Origin: an uncultured Pelagibacteraceae bacterium
GTDB taxonomy: Bacteria > Pseudomonadota > Alphaproteobacteria > Pelagibacterales > Pelagibacteraceae
Assembly (NCBI GenBank): GCA_902584685.1
Contig: CACIAP010000001.1
Location: forward strand, 64,728 to 128,727
DNA: 64,000 nt
Direction: 5' to 3'
Each line of letters begins with the position of its first letter. The stretch's first letter is position 1. The notes under the pieces are model-generated. The model was not told the DNA's origin. It saw only the letters and a program-made list of their open reading frames with translations, and did no database searches. The position numbers were made by a program, and so were the translations under genes. This document shows, piece by piece, positions 28,791-38,289 of this stretch.

Positions 28791-30077
28791 TTATAATTCT
28801 CCTAATCTTTTTTTAATTGATTTAGCATGTCCATCTAAACCTTCATTAGTTGCAAGAGTTATAACTGATGGTCCAAGAGTTTCAATACCCTTTTTTGATA
28901 AATTTATGTATGAAATTTTTTTAATGAACTCTGAAACACTTAATCCACTTGAGTATTTACTAGTCATATTAGTTGGAAGAACATGATTAGTGCCCGGTAC
29001 TCCATAATCTGTCATTGCCATCACTGCATATTTTCCCAAGCAAATAGAACCAGCATTCTTAATTTTTGGAATTAAGGACTTATAATTTTTTATATTAAGC
29101 TCTAAGTGCTCTGGGCCCACCTTATTAATTATTTCTGCAATTCTATTTTCTGAATTTTCGTAGATTAGTATGCCATTCGTCATTAAACTTTTTTTTGCAA
29201 TTGAGCTTCTCGAAATGCTTTTAAGTTGATTTATTATTTCATTTTTAGTTTTTTTTAGAATGTTTTTATCTTTTGAAATTAAAATACACTGTGCGAGAGA
29301 ATCATGTTCAGCTTGAGCAATTAAATCACTTGCCAACCATTCTGGATTAGATTTGTTGTCACAGACAACTAAAACTTCTGAAGGTCCAGCTGTCATTGAC
29401 TCAATTCCTATATCCCCAAAGACCTCTTTTTTTGCTGCAGCAACATATGAATTTCCTGGTCCTACAATTTTATTTACGGGTTTAATTGATTTAGTTCCAT
29501 ATGCGGCAGCTGCAATTGCTGAAGGGCCGCCAATAGAATAAATTTCCTTAATTTTACATTTTCTTGCAGCGTACAAAACTGCAGCGTTTTGCTTTCCCTT
29601 ATAACCAGGATTAATCATTACAATTCTTTTAACTCCGGCAACAATTGCAGGTATTGTACTCATTAAAACACTAGATGGATAAGAAACTTTTGAACCTGGA
29701 ACGTAGATCGCAACTGACTCAAGTGGAACATATTTATATTTCACTTTATTTTGATACTTATCAATATATGAGACATCTTTGAACTTTTGAAGAGAATGGA
29801 ATTTATAAATTCTGTTATAAGCTGCATCTATCGCTTTTTTTACTTTTTGGTCCAATGATTTAATGGATTCTTTTATTTTTTTTGAGTTCGGGATAATTGT
29901 TTTATTTTTATTAAATCTTTTCTCATATTTTACTAGGGCTTTATCTCCATTTTTTCTAACATCTTTAATTATATTTTTTACTGAAATATAATCTGATCGA
30001 AGTTTATTTTTTCTTTTAGAAAGAAGTTTATCCAACAATTTATCAAAACTCTTATTTTTAGCAGAAATTACTTTCAT
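28791..30077 (-). CDS. hisD: Histidinol dehydrogenase
   Basis: [60 protein letters not shown]. Confidence 0.96.
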   Translation of the reverse strand: MKVISAKNKSFDKLLDKLLSKRKNKLRSDYISVKNIIKDVRKNGDKALVKYEKRFNKNKTIIPNSKKIKESIKSLDQKVKKAIDAAYNRIYKFHSLQKFKDVSYIDKYQNKVKYKYVPLESVAIYVPGSKVSYPSSVLMSTIPAIVAGVKRIVMINPGYKGKQNAAVLYAARKCKIKEIYSIGGPSAIAAAAYGTKSIKPVNKIVGPGNSYVAAAKKEVFGDIGIESMTAGPSEVLVVCDNKSNPEWLASDLIAQAEHDSLAQCILISKDKNILKKTKNEIINQLKSISRSSIAKKSLMTNGILIYENSENRIAEIINKVGPEHLELNIKNYKSLIPKIKNAGSICLGKYAVMAMTDYGVPGTNHVLPTNMTSKYSSGLSVSEFIKKISYINLSKKGIETLGPSVITLATNEGLDGHAKSIKKRLGEL

Positions 30078-30078
30078 T

Positions 30079-30468
30079 TTATTTTTTTTTTAAATCCTCC
30101 AATGTTACCTCTATAATTTCAGAATATAGGGTTATAAAACGATTATCTGAAAATAACAAATTAATTTCATATTGTTTATCTATTTTCATTACATCTATTC
30201 CCATCAACTTTAATTTTAGTTTACTATCTTTTTGATCTACATTTTTTGCTACTACATTTTCGATAAATTCAAACTTACAAACACTTATAATGTTACTTTT
30301 TTTGTTATCTTTCAGAGATTTTCGAGTTAGAGACAGTAAGAATATTTTATTTTTTTCAAGATATTTAATCTCTGAAACGCTTGTGGTTGAGTCCTCGCAG
30401 TATGTAGAAATTATATTTAGACCATTGAGATCTCTTGCTAATATTTTGGATAAAAAATTTTTTACCAT
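30079..30468 (-). CDS. DUF2948-like protein
   Basis: Size, position between murA and hisD, and SEIKYLEKNKIFLLSLTRK / LKLMGIDV / LLFSDNRFITL pattern. Confidence 0.65.
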   Translation of the reverse strand: MVKNFLSKILARDLNGLNIISTYCEDSTTSVSEIKYLEKNKIFLLSLTRKSLKDNKKSNIISVCKFEFIENVVAKNVDQKDSKLKLKLMGIDVMKIDKQYEINLLFSDNRFITLYSEIIEVTLEDLKKK

Positions 30469-31736
30469 TATGTTTTCATTTTTACTTTAATACCAAGTTT
30501 TCTTAATTTAAGTTGAAGATTTGAGTACCCTCTCAATCCATGATAAATTCTTGATATTGTTGATGATCCCTTTGCTGCGATAGCACCCAATATTATTGAG
30601 AAAGTAGTTCTCAGATCAGACGAAATGCAATCAGCAGAGTTCAATTTTTTTTCTCCATTAATTACAGCAAAATTTTTTTTAATTTTTATATCTGCTCCCA
30701 TTCTATTAAGTTCGGGTACAGCCATAAATCTATTGGTAAAAATTGTTTCTATGATTTTACTTTGTCCAAAAATTCTTGTTAAAACAGGTATTAAAATTGG
30801 TAAACAATCTGTTGCAAATCCAGGCCATGGTCCAGTTTTGACGTTTATAGGTTTTAATTTTTTAATTGTTTTTAATTTTATATAATTTTTACTTACATCA
30901 ATTTTAAAACCTATTTTTTTTAATATCTTTAATTCTGAAGGTAAAAATTTGGGATTTATATTCGCCACTTTTACACTACCCTTTGTAATTGCTCCTACAC
31001 ATAGATAACTAAATGCTTCTATCCTATCACCAATAATTTTATGATTACCGCTTAATAGCTCTTTAACACCTTTAATTCTTAAAGATCTTTTGCCAATAAA
31101 CTTTATATTTGCACCTGAGTTGTTTAGAAATTTAATAAGATCTGTTACCTCAGGTTCTAAAGATATATTTTTTAAAACATGGGAACCTCTTACAAAAATT
31201 GAAGACATGATTAAATTTGACGTGCCTGTAACTGTAATTTTTGGAAACTTATAGCTTTTACCTACCAAACCATTCTTTGAAGATATTTTCACATATCCCT
31301 TTTCCAAAACATGTTCAGCCCCTAAACTTTTGAACCCTTCGAGATGCCAAGATGTATCGCGAATTCCTAATGCACAACCTCCTCCTTGAGCAACTCTTAT
31401 GTTTTTCTTTGGATATCTTCCAAGTAAGGAACCCATGGTTAGAACTCCTGCTCGCATTGTAGACACCAAGTTATAGGGAACAGTTAATTTATGATCCTTT
31501 TTATTTGTAATAATCATAATCTTTTTTTTCTCTAAAATTTTTACTTTAGAACCTAAAGAGATTAAAAGATCTTTCATTGTAAGAACGTCTTGAACCAAAG
31601 GAACATTTCTTAAAATTACTTCTTTTTTAAAAAGAATAGATGCCGCCATAAGGGGAAGGCATGAGTTTTTTGCACCACTTATATTTACTATTCCATTTAC
31701 GGCTTTGCTTGGGCCAGTAATTATAAATCTTTTCAT
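30468..31736 (-). CDS. murA: UDP-N-acetylglucosamine 1-carboxyvinyltransferase
   Basis: ISGAKNSCLPLMAASILF, RAGVLTMGSLLGRY, GPWPGFATDCLPILIPVLT. Confidence 0.96.
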   Translation of the reverse strand: MKRFIITGPSKAVNGIVNISGAKNSCLPLMAASILFKKEVILRNVPLVQDVLTMKDLLISLGSKVKILEKKKIMIITNKKDHKLTVPYNLVSTMRAGVLTMGSLLGRYPKKNIRVAQGGGCALGIRDTSWHLEGFKSLGAEHVLEKGYVKISSKNGLVGKSYKFPKITVTGTSNLIMSSIFVRGSHVLKNISLEPEVTDLIKFLNNSGANIKFIGKRSLRIKGVKELLSGNHKIIGDRIEAFSYLCVGAITKGSVKVANINPKFLPSELKILKKIGFKIDVSKNYIKLKTIKKLKPINVKTGPWPGFATDCLPILIPVLTRIFGQSKIIETIFTNRFMAVPELNRMGADIKIKKNFAVINGEKKLNSADCISSDLRTTFSIILGAIAAKGSSTISRIYHGLRGYSNLQLKLRKLGIKVKMKT

Positions 31737-31737
31737 A

Positions 31738-32289
31738 CTATTTTGATTTTGCTAAAGTTATACCAACTTGACCTTGATATTTTCCTTTTCTATCAGAATA
31801 GGATACCTCTGGCTGATCTCCACTGAAGAACAAAATTTGCGCTGCCCCACTATTTGCATACAATTTTATGGAGTTGCTTGTATGATTTGAGAATTCTAAA
31901 ACTAAGTTGCCATGCCAACCTGCTTCTAAAACCGTTGGGGGAGTTCCAAGTCCACATCTTGCGTAAGTACTTTTAGCAGTTACTAAACCAGTCACGTTTC
32001 TTGGCATTTTAAAATACTCAAGACTACTTGCCAGTGCGAAAGAATTTGGGGGAATTAAAACAGAATCTTCTCCTTTAATAGTTATAAAATTATCTTCACT
32101 AAAATTTTTTGGATCAGCGGTTGCTCCTTTTATATTTGTAAAAATTTTAAATTCAGAACCACATCTTAGGTCATAGCCAAATGAGTTAAGTCCATGACTA
32201 ATGCCTTTAGATATACTTTCACTCACAAATGGACTTATCATCTCCTCCTTTTCTGCAAGTTCCTTAATTTGTTTATCGTTTAGAATCAT
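31738..32289 (-). CDS. dcd: dCTP deaminase
   Basis: SHGLNSFGYDLRCG, ALASSLEYFKMPRNVTGLVTAKSTYARCGL, TVLEAGWHGNLVLEFSN. Confidence 0.95.
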   Translation of the reverse strand: MILNDKQIKELAEKEEMISPFVSESISKGISHGLNSFGYDLRCGSEFKIFTNIKGATADPKNFSEDNFITIKGEDSVLIPPNSFALASSLEYFKMPRNVTGLVTAKSTYARCGLGTPPTVLEAGWHGNLVLEFSNHTSNSIKLYANSGAAQILFFSGDQPEVSYSDRKGKYQGQVGITLAKSK

Positions 32290-32386
32290 TGTTTTGATTT
32301 TTTCGTTTGTGAATTTTTCTTTTTCTTAAATTTTTTCTAAGGGCTCTCTCGAGATCAAGCTTAGAAGGCTTTCTTTTAGAATTCAT
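32273..32386 (-). CDS. Possible 37-aa highly basic small protein
   Basis: MNSKRKPSKLDLERALRKNLRKRKIHKRKNQNNDSKR*; overlaps dcd start. Confidence 0.35.
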   Translation of the reverse strand: MNSKRKPSKLDLERALRKNLRKRKIHKRKNQNNDSKR

Positions 32387-32394
32387 TAAAAAGA

Positions 32395-32589
32395 TTATTT
32401 TTTCTCAGGATTAGTAAGATGCTCCAAAGTTACAACTTGATCAATTGGTATTGTCTTATCTTCAGATTTATTTGTTCCCTGCTTAGATTGTTTTTTGGCT
32501 CTTCGCTCAGCTAATTTTTTTTCTCTTTTAGCTTGCTTCTCCATGGCTTTAGCCCCTCTTGTAGATTTATAATCGTAGTGAATTCCCAT
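32395..32589 (-). CDS. Small conserved-looking basic protein of unknown function (64 aa)
   Basis: MGIHYDYKSTRGAKAMEKQAKREKKLAERRAKK; intact ORF upstream of dcd. Confidence 0.65.
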   Translation of the reverse strand: MGIHYDYKSTRGAKAMEKQAKREKKLAERRAKKQSKQGTNKSEDKTIPIDQVVTLEHLTNPEKK

Positions 32590-32682
32590 AAAATTACCAA
32601 AAAATTATTATAGACTTAATAAAATAAAAAATTAAGTCAAAAATTTGAATTTTATTGGTTTTTACACTATTTTTATTTGTTC

Positions 32683-32757
32683 GCCCTTGTAGTTTTAGTG
32701 TTAAAACAGGCCCTTGGTAAGGGTCAGTCATGAGTTAGATTCTCATCGAGGGCACCA
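32683..32757 (+). tRNA. tRNA-Thr (GGT) with unusual D/T loops
   Basis: GCCCTTG TA GTTTTAGTGTTAAAAC A GGCCC TTGGTAA GGGTC AGTC ATGAG TTAGATT CTCAT CGAGGGC A CCA. Confidence 0.88.
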
Positions 32758-33480
32758 TTACTTTTTAAAGAAAAATTTTCTTAAAATAAATGTCAGAACG
32801 AACAAAAATATTATAGCTGATATTGGTAAGTAAATTTCTTGAGTTTTTAAAAGATCAAATATTTTAGGCAATTCGTCATTTTCATATATTTTTTTTTCTA
32901 AAGCTGATCCTAATGAACAAACAATAAATGCTTGAATAATAACTCCAAGTAAGGTTCCAAAAAAATAGTTTTTTAATTTTACATCAAATAATACAGGAAT
33001 TAGATTTTGTATCTGAGTCGGAATTCCACCGAGAAATCTAAGGAGACCAACTGCTAAAAACTGATTGTTCTTTATTTTGTCATTTAGATATTGATACTTA
33101 TTTTGTATTTTTTCAATGATGTAGTTTTTGAAAAAATAATTAGCAACTACAAAAGTTACAGTAGATCCTAAAGCAAAAGTTAACGAAAAAATTAAAGTTC
33201 CAAAGTAAGGTCCAAAAATATATCCACAAATCAACCCTAATGGAGACCCAAAACCTTGAAGTAAAGAAATCCAAACAATTCCAAATATAATAAATACAAA
33301 AGATGAGAATATTATATTATTTTGTTTAAAATTAATTAGATACTCACTATTTGATTTGAGAAAACTATATGAAGTTAACTCCTCAATACTTATATAAGTT
33401 AACAAGAAGTATAAAAACAATCCTAGGAATATAATATAGGCTAAACCTAACCATATTTTTACATTTTTCATAGTTTGCAT
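32758..33480 (-). CDS. TVP38/TMEM64 (DedA-like) family membrane protein
   Basis: Multiple TM helices; LLQGFGSPLGLICGYIFGPYFGTLI, LLRFLGGIPTQIQNLI. Confidence 0.83.
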   Translation of the reverse strand: MQTMKNVKIWLGLAYIIFLGLFLYFLLTYISIEELTSYSFLKSNSEYLINFKQNNIIFSSFVFIIFGIVWISLLQGFGSPLGLICGYIFGPYFGTLIFSLTFALGSTVTFVVANYFFKNYIIEKIQNKYQYLNDKIKNNQFLAVGLLRFLGGIPTQIQNLIPVLFDVKLKNYFFGTLLGVIIQAFIVCSLGSALEKKIYENDELPKIFDLLKTQEIYLPISAIIFLFVLTFILRKFFFKK

Positions 33481-33537
33481 ATTATAGATTTTACATTATA
33501 AATACTTAAATTTTTAATACTACATAATTAAAATCTT

Positions 33538-33672
33538 ATGAAAAGAACTTATCAGCCAAGTAAACTTGTCAGAAAAAGACGCCACGGATTTAGATCAAAA
33601 ATGAAAACAAAAGGTGGAAAAAAGCTTCTAGCCAGAAGAAGAAGAAAAGGTCGAAAAAAACTTACTGTTTAA
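33538..33672 (+). CDS. rpmH: 50S ribosomal protein L34
   Basis: [44 protein letters not shown] (not in supplied ORF track). Confidence 0.98.
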   Translation: MKRTYQPSKLVRKRRHGFRSKMKTKGGKKLLARRRRKGRKKLTV

Positions 33673-34013
33673 TGAATATTAAAATCAAAAGTCTCTCAAA
33701 GAATGAGGACTTTAAAAAACTTCTTAATGGAAGAAAAATTTCTAATTCTTATTTCACAATTTTTTTTAAAAAGATTCCTGATAAAAAAAATACATGTCTC
33801 AACATAAGTTTTGTGGCAAAAAAGAAAATGGGTAAAGCTGTTGATAGAAATAAGATAAAAAGAAGGCTCAAAAATATGACATATGCAATAACCAAAATAG
33901 CTAAATTAAATCTTAACTTTTCTTATTTAGTTCTTGCAAAAAAAAGTGTTTTAGAGGAAAAATACGATGAAATTAAAGAGGCATTACAAAAAAGTTTTGA
34001 AAAAATAAGCTAA
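33672..34013 (+). CDS. rnpA: Ribonuclease P protein component
   Basis: FVAKKKMGKAVDRNKIKRRLKNM; between rpmH and yidD. Confidence 0.94.
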   Translation: MNIKIKSLSKNEDFKKLLNGRKISNSYFTIFFKKIPDKKNTCLNISFVAKKKMGKAVDRNKIKRRLKNMTYAITKIAKLNLNFSYLVLAKKSVLEEKYDEIKEALQKSFEKIS

Positions 34014-34255
34014 TGAAAATTTTAACCAAGATTATTATCAAGATAATAAAGTTTTATCAGTACTTAATCTCACCTTTGCTGGGTAACAACTGTAGGTATT
34101 TGCCAACTTGTTCAGAGTATTTTATAGAATCTTTAAAGGAGTATGGTTTGATTAAAGGTTTTTTCAAAGGTACTAGAAGAGTTTTAAGTTGTCATCCCAT
34201 AAAATTCCTTGGTGGTGGTGAAGGATTTGAACCAGTTAAAAAAAATAAAAATTAA
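34013..34255 (+). CDS. yidD: Membrane protein insertion efficiency factor YidD
   Basis: IIKFYQYLISPLLGNNCRYLPTCSEYFIESLKEYGLIKG. Confidence 0.95.
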   Translation: MKILTKIIIKIIKFYQYLISPLLGNNCRYLPTCSEYFIESLKEYGLIKGFFKGTRRVLSCHPIKFLGGGEGFEPVKKNKN

Positions 34256-34257
34256 AA

Positions 34258-35943
34258 ATGGACTCAAATAAAAATATAATCGCAGCTATATCACTCAGTG
34301 CAGCAATAATTGTTTTGTGGGCTTTATTTTTTTCACCTTCACCAGAAGATCGAGAAAAGATAAAGCAAAAAAGAATAGACTCAGTTAAAAGTTTAGATGC
34401 TCCAGAGATAGAAAATTCTGAAACTAATAACCTTCTTTCAAGAAAAGAGGCTTTAAATAAAGATAAAAGAATTATATTTGAAAACGATAACATTAATGGT
34501 TCAATTTCTTTAAAAGGTGCAATTATAGATGATTTACTTTTTAAAAATTACAATGAAAAACTCGAGGGTAAAAAAAAGGTAGTACTACTTAATCCAAGAA
34601 ACGCTTCTGATACATATTACTTAGAAACAGGCTGGGTTAGTAACAATAAAAATATTGATTTACCAAATAATAAATCAAAATGGAAAGTAGAAGGAAACAC
34701 AAAACTTTCCCCAGGAAATGACGTTAAATTAATATGGAAAAATGCTCAAGGACTCACTTTTGAAAAAATTATTAGTATTGATAATAAATTTTTATTTACT
34801 GTTAACCAAAAAATAAAAAATAATACTAACAAAATATATAATTTTTATCCTTATAGCCAAATTATCCGAAAAAATATTCCTAGAGATATAGTAAATTTTT
34901 TTATTTTACATGAGGGACCACTTGGTGTGTTTGATGATCAGTTAGTGGAAAAAGATTATGATAATGTAATAGACAAAAAATATTCTATAAATGCTGAAAA
35001 AGGTTTTCTAGGTATTACTGATAAATATTGGCTTACAAGCTTAATACCAGAAAAGAACAAAAATTTTAGAGCAGACTTTGAGTACAGTGAAAAATTTAAA
35101 ATTAGTTATATAGAAACTGAGGCTTTAGAGGCACAACCTAATAAGCAAATTAGTAATAAAGTTGATATTGTTATTGCCGCAAAAGAAGTAGATGTAATTG
35201 ATGAATATAATGAGAAATTAGGATTATCAAAATTTGACCTTGTCATTGACTGGGGCTGGTTTTATTGGATTGTAAAACCTTTATTTTTTTTAAATGATTA
35301 CTTTTTTAAACTTGCAGGAAATTATGGATTAGCAATTATATTAATAACTGTTTGTTTAAGATTATTGTTCTTTCCACTCAATAATTATGCATTTAGATCG
35401 ATGAGTCGTATGAAAATTTTACAACCCGAAATGGCTCGTCTTAAAGAAGTTCATAAAGATGATAAGATGAAACTTCAGCAGGCAATTATGCAGCTCTATA
35501 AGAAAGAAGGAGTTAATCCTGTAAGTGGTTGTGTGCCAATTTTAATTTCTATACCATTTTTTTTCGCTATTTATAAAATGTTGTTCGTAACAATTGAAAT
35601 GAGACATCAGCCCTTTTTTGGATGGATAAAAGATCTTTCTGAAAAAGACCCCACATCAATTTTTAATTTATTTGGACTGATACCATGGTCACCACCTGAT
35701 TTTTTAATCATCGGTGCGTTACCCGTGCTAATGGGTCTAACAATGTGGGCACAACAGAAACTTAATCCAGCTCCACAAGATGATATACAAAAGAAAATTT
35801 TTATGTTTTTTCCTGTCTTCTTAACCGTAATACTTGCACCTTTTCCTTCGGGATTAGTTCTGTATTGGACGGCCAACAATATTCTTACAATGGCTCAACA
35901 GTACGTCATTATGAAGAGAACTACTGTGAAAACCTCTCAATAA
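34258..35943 (+). CDS. yidC: Membrane protein insertase YidC
   Basis: C-terminal YidC/Oxa1 domain: NYGLAIILITVCLRLLFFPLNNYAFRSMSRMKILQPEM...PSGLVLYWTANNILTMAQQ. Confidence 0.97.
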   Translation: MDSNKNIIAAISLSAAIIVLWALFFSPSPEDREKIKQKRIDSVKSLDAPEIENSETNNLLSRKEALNKDKRIIFENDNINGSISLKGAIIDDLLFKNYNEKLEGKKKVVLLNPRNASDTYYLETGWVSNNKNIDLPNNKSKWKVEGNTKLSPGNDVKLIWKNAQGLTFEKIISIDNKFLFTVNQKIKNNTNKIYNFYPYSQIIRKNIPRDIVNFFILHEGPLGVFDDQLVEKDYDNVIDKKYSINAEKGFLGITDKYWLTSLIPEKNKNFRADFEYSEKFKISYIETEALEAQPNKQISNKVDIVIAAKEVDVIDEYNEKLGLSKFDLVIDWGWFYWIVKPLFFLNDYFFKLAGNYGLAIILITVCLRLLFFPLNNYAFRSMSRMKILQPEMARLKEVHKDDKMKLQQAIMQLYKKEGVNPVSGCVPILISIPFFFAIYKMLFVTIEMRHQPFFGWIKDLSEKDPTSIFNLFGLIPWSPPDFLIIGALPVLMGLTMWAQQKLNPAPQDDIQKKIFMFFPVFLTVILAPFPSGLVLYWTANNILTMAQQYVIMKRTTVKTSQ

Positions 35944-36791
35944 TGGATTTAAAAAAGATCTTACCTACAGACGGACCGCCAGTCGAAGAAGTTTTGAAAT
36001 ATGTTGAGAAATACAAAAATGAAATAATAGTTATTAAATATGGGGGAAATGTATTTATTGATAGAAAAATTTTTGATAATTTCATCAAAGATTTAAGTGT
36101 GCTTAACAAGCTTGGTTTGCAAGTGGTTGTTGTGCACGGTGGAGGACCAAGAATAAAAAGGGAGTTAACTAAACAAAATATTGAGTCCAAATTTGTTAGA
36201 GGTCTAAGAGTCACTGATGAAAAAATTATAAGTGTCGTCGAGACTGTACTTATTGATTTTAATGAAGATATTGTAAATTCTTTAAAAAAAATTGGGTCCC
36301 AGGCAGCCTCACTACATACAAAAAAAGATAATGTTATAGAAATTATTCCTGAACAAAAAGAACTTGGTTTTGTGGGAATTCCTAATAAAATTAATATAGA
36401 GACTATTTTTGGAAAATTAAAAAATAATATTATACCCATTATCTCCCCTTTAGGGCTAGGAGAAAATAAACAGACCTATAATATTAACGGAGATCATGCA
36501 GCTGGGGCAGTTGCAAAATCTCTTAAATCAAGAAGACTGCTTTTAATGACAAATGTTGAGGGCGTTTTGAATAGAGAGAAAAAACTTATTTCAGAAATCA
36601 ATTCTTCAAAAATAACCGAAATGATAGAGGATAAAACAATTACTGAGGGTATGATACCAAAAATTAATACTTGTCTTGATGCTGTGAAAAACGATGTAAC
36701 TGCAGTTGGTATAATTGACGGTCGTAAACCTCGTTCAGTTTTATTTGAATTATTTTCCGATAAAGGATCGGGAACATTAATAAGAAAATGA
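35943..36791 (+). CDS. argB: Acetylglutamate kinase
   Basis: IVIKYGGNVFID, VVVVHGGGPRIKRELTK, NINGDHAAGAVAKSL; start at MDLKKILPT overlapping the yidC stop (TAATG). Confidence 0.95.
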   Translation: MDLKKILPTDGPPVEEVLKYVEKYKNEIIVIKYGGNVFIDRKIFDNFIKDLSVLNKLGLQVVVVHGGGPRIKRELTKQNIESKFVRGLRVTDEKIISVVETVLIDFNEDIVNSLKKIGSQAASLHTKKDNVIEIIPEQKELGFVGIPNKINIETIFGKLKNNIIPIISPLGLGENKQTYNINGDHAAGAVAKSLKSRRLLLMTNVEGVLNREKKLISEINSSKITEMIEDKTITEGMIPKINTCLDAVKNDVTAVGIIDGRKPRSVLFELFSDKGSGTLIRK

Positions 36792-37480
36792 AAAGTTTGA
36801 AAGAAATGAAATACCTTCTTTTGGACCTTGATGGGGTTTGTTATGGCTCCCATAATGGTTATCCTTTAGAAAAAGTCTTTGGTCTTGTATCAAAAAGAAT
36901 GACTCTTTTTATTCAGGAAAAACTTGGTTTGGATGAAAAAAAAGCAAAAGAACTTCAAACTAATTATTTTTACAAATACAATACAAGTCTTAATGGTCTA
37001 ATGTTACATCATAATGTTATTGGGGATGAGTTTCTTAAATATGTACATGATATTGACATTTCATTTATGAAAGAAGACAAAATATTGAGAAATGAACTAG
37101 AGAATTTAGATATGGAAAAATTTATTTTTACAAATGGTAGCGCTGAACATGCTCAAAATATTTTAACACGATTAGGTATTTACGATCTTTTTGGAAAAGA
37201 AAAAGTATTCGATATAAAAGACGCTGGATATGTTCCTAAACCAGAAGCCCAGACCTTTGATTTAATGGTCAAAAAATTTGGTATTAAACCCAAAGAAACA
37301 ATTTATATAGAGGATATAGCTAAAAATTTAAGTATTGGCTTTGAAAAAGGCTGTACAACTGTTTGGTTAATCAATGATGAACATTTTGGAAAAATTGACT
37401 CTGATAAAGATTATATTTCTCATAAAATTGAAAATCTATCTTTATTTCTTAAGGAAATAAGGTTATTAAAAAGTAAATAA
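36788..37480 (+). CDS. HAD-family pyrimidine 5'-nucleotidase
   Basis: LLLDLDGVCYGSHNG, FIFTNGSAEHAQNIL, YIEDIAKNLSIGFEKG. Confidence 0.88.
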   Translation: MKSLKEMKYLLLDLDGVCYGSHNGYPLEKVFGLVSKRMTLFIQEKLGLDEKKAKELQTNYFYKYNTSLNGLMLHHNVIGDEFLKYVHDIDISFMKEDKILRNELENLDMEKFIFTNGSAEHAQNILTRLGIYDLFGKEKVFDIKDAGYVPKPEAQTFDLMVKKFGIKPKETIYIEDIAKNLSIGFEKGCTTVWLINDEHFGKIDSDKDYISHKIENLSLFLKEIRLLKSK

Positions 37481-37483
37481 ATT

Positions 37484-38287
37484 ATGTCCTTAGAAAAAAT
37501 AATTAATGACGCTTGGGAAAAAAAAAACCAAGTAAATCAAGATTCAGATCAATCTTTGAAGGATGCAATAAACCAAGTAATTAAAGATTTAGATAGTGGT
37601 GAGTCTAGAGTAGCAGAAAAAATTAATGGGGAATGGAAAACTCACCAATATCTTAAAAAGGCTATCATGCTTAGCTTTAGAATTTACCCAATGGATAATT
37701 TAAGCGGTCCATATAGTAGCTGGTACGATAAAGCTCACTTATTAAAAGGTAAAACAGCTAATTGGACAAAGGAACAACATGAGGCTGCTGGATTTCGAAT
37801 GACACCAAACAGTCCAGTAAGACCAGGATCTTTCATTGGAAAAAATGCCGTGCTCATGCCTTGTTATGTAAACATAGGAGCGTACATCGGTGCTGGAACA
37901 ATGATGGATACTTTTAGTAGAGCTGGTAGCTGCTGTCAAATTGGAAAAAATTGTCATATATCTGCTGGTTCAGGTATTGGTGGAGTCTTAGAACCAGCTC
38001 AAGCACTTCCAACTATAATTGAGGATAACGTCTTCGTTGGAGCAATGTCAGAAGTTGTAGAGGGTGTTATAGTGGGAGAAGGAAGCGTTCTTTCAATGGG
38101 ATGTTACATTGGTCAAAGTACAAAAATTGTAAATAGATCAAATGGCGAGGTTACAAAAGGGCATGTTCCACCTTATTCGGTCGTAGTACCTGGCACTCAT
38201 AAAGATCTTTATGCTGTTCATATAATAAAAACTGTAGACGCAAAGACGAGGTCAAAGACATCAATTAACGATCTTTTAAGAGACTAA
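37484..38287 (+). CDS. dapD: 2,3,4,5-tetrahydropyridine-2,6-dicarboxylate N-succinyltransferase
   Basis: Hexapeptide repeats; RPGSFIGKNAVLMPCYVNIGAYIGAGTMMDTFSRAGSCCQIGKNCHISAG. Confidence 0.96.
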   Translation: MSLEKIINDAWEKKNQVNQDSDQSLKDAINQVIKDLDSGESRVAEKINGEWKTHQYLKKAIMLSFRIYPMDNLSGPYSSWYDKAHLLKGKTANWTKEQHEAAGFRMTPNSPVRPGSFIGKNAVLMPCYVNIGAYIGAGTMMDTFSRAGSCCQIGKNCHISAGSGIGGVLEPAQALPTIIEDNVFVGAMSEVVEGVIVGEGSVLSMGCYIGQSTKIVNRSNGEVTKGHVPPYSVVVPGTHKDLYAVHIIKTVDAKTRSKTSINDLLRD

Positions 38288-38289
38288 TT

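Noticed and set aside
33481-34260. Replication origin near rpmH-rnpA
   Set aside because: No dnaA, dnaN or recF and no recognised DnaA-box cluster in the window; rpmH alone is not sufficient.
35921-36439. 172-aa minus ORF opposite argB
   Set aside because: Entirely antisense to argB; spurious long ORF in AT-rich sequence.
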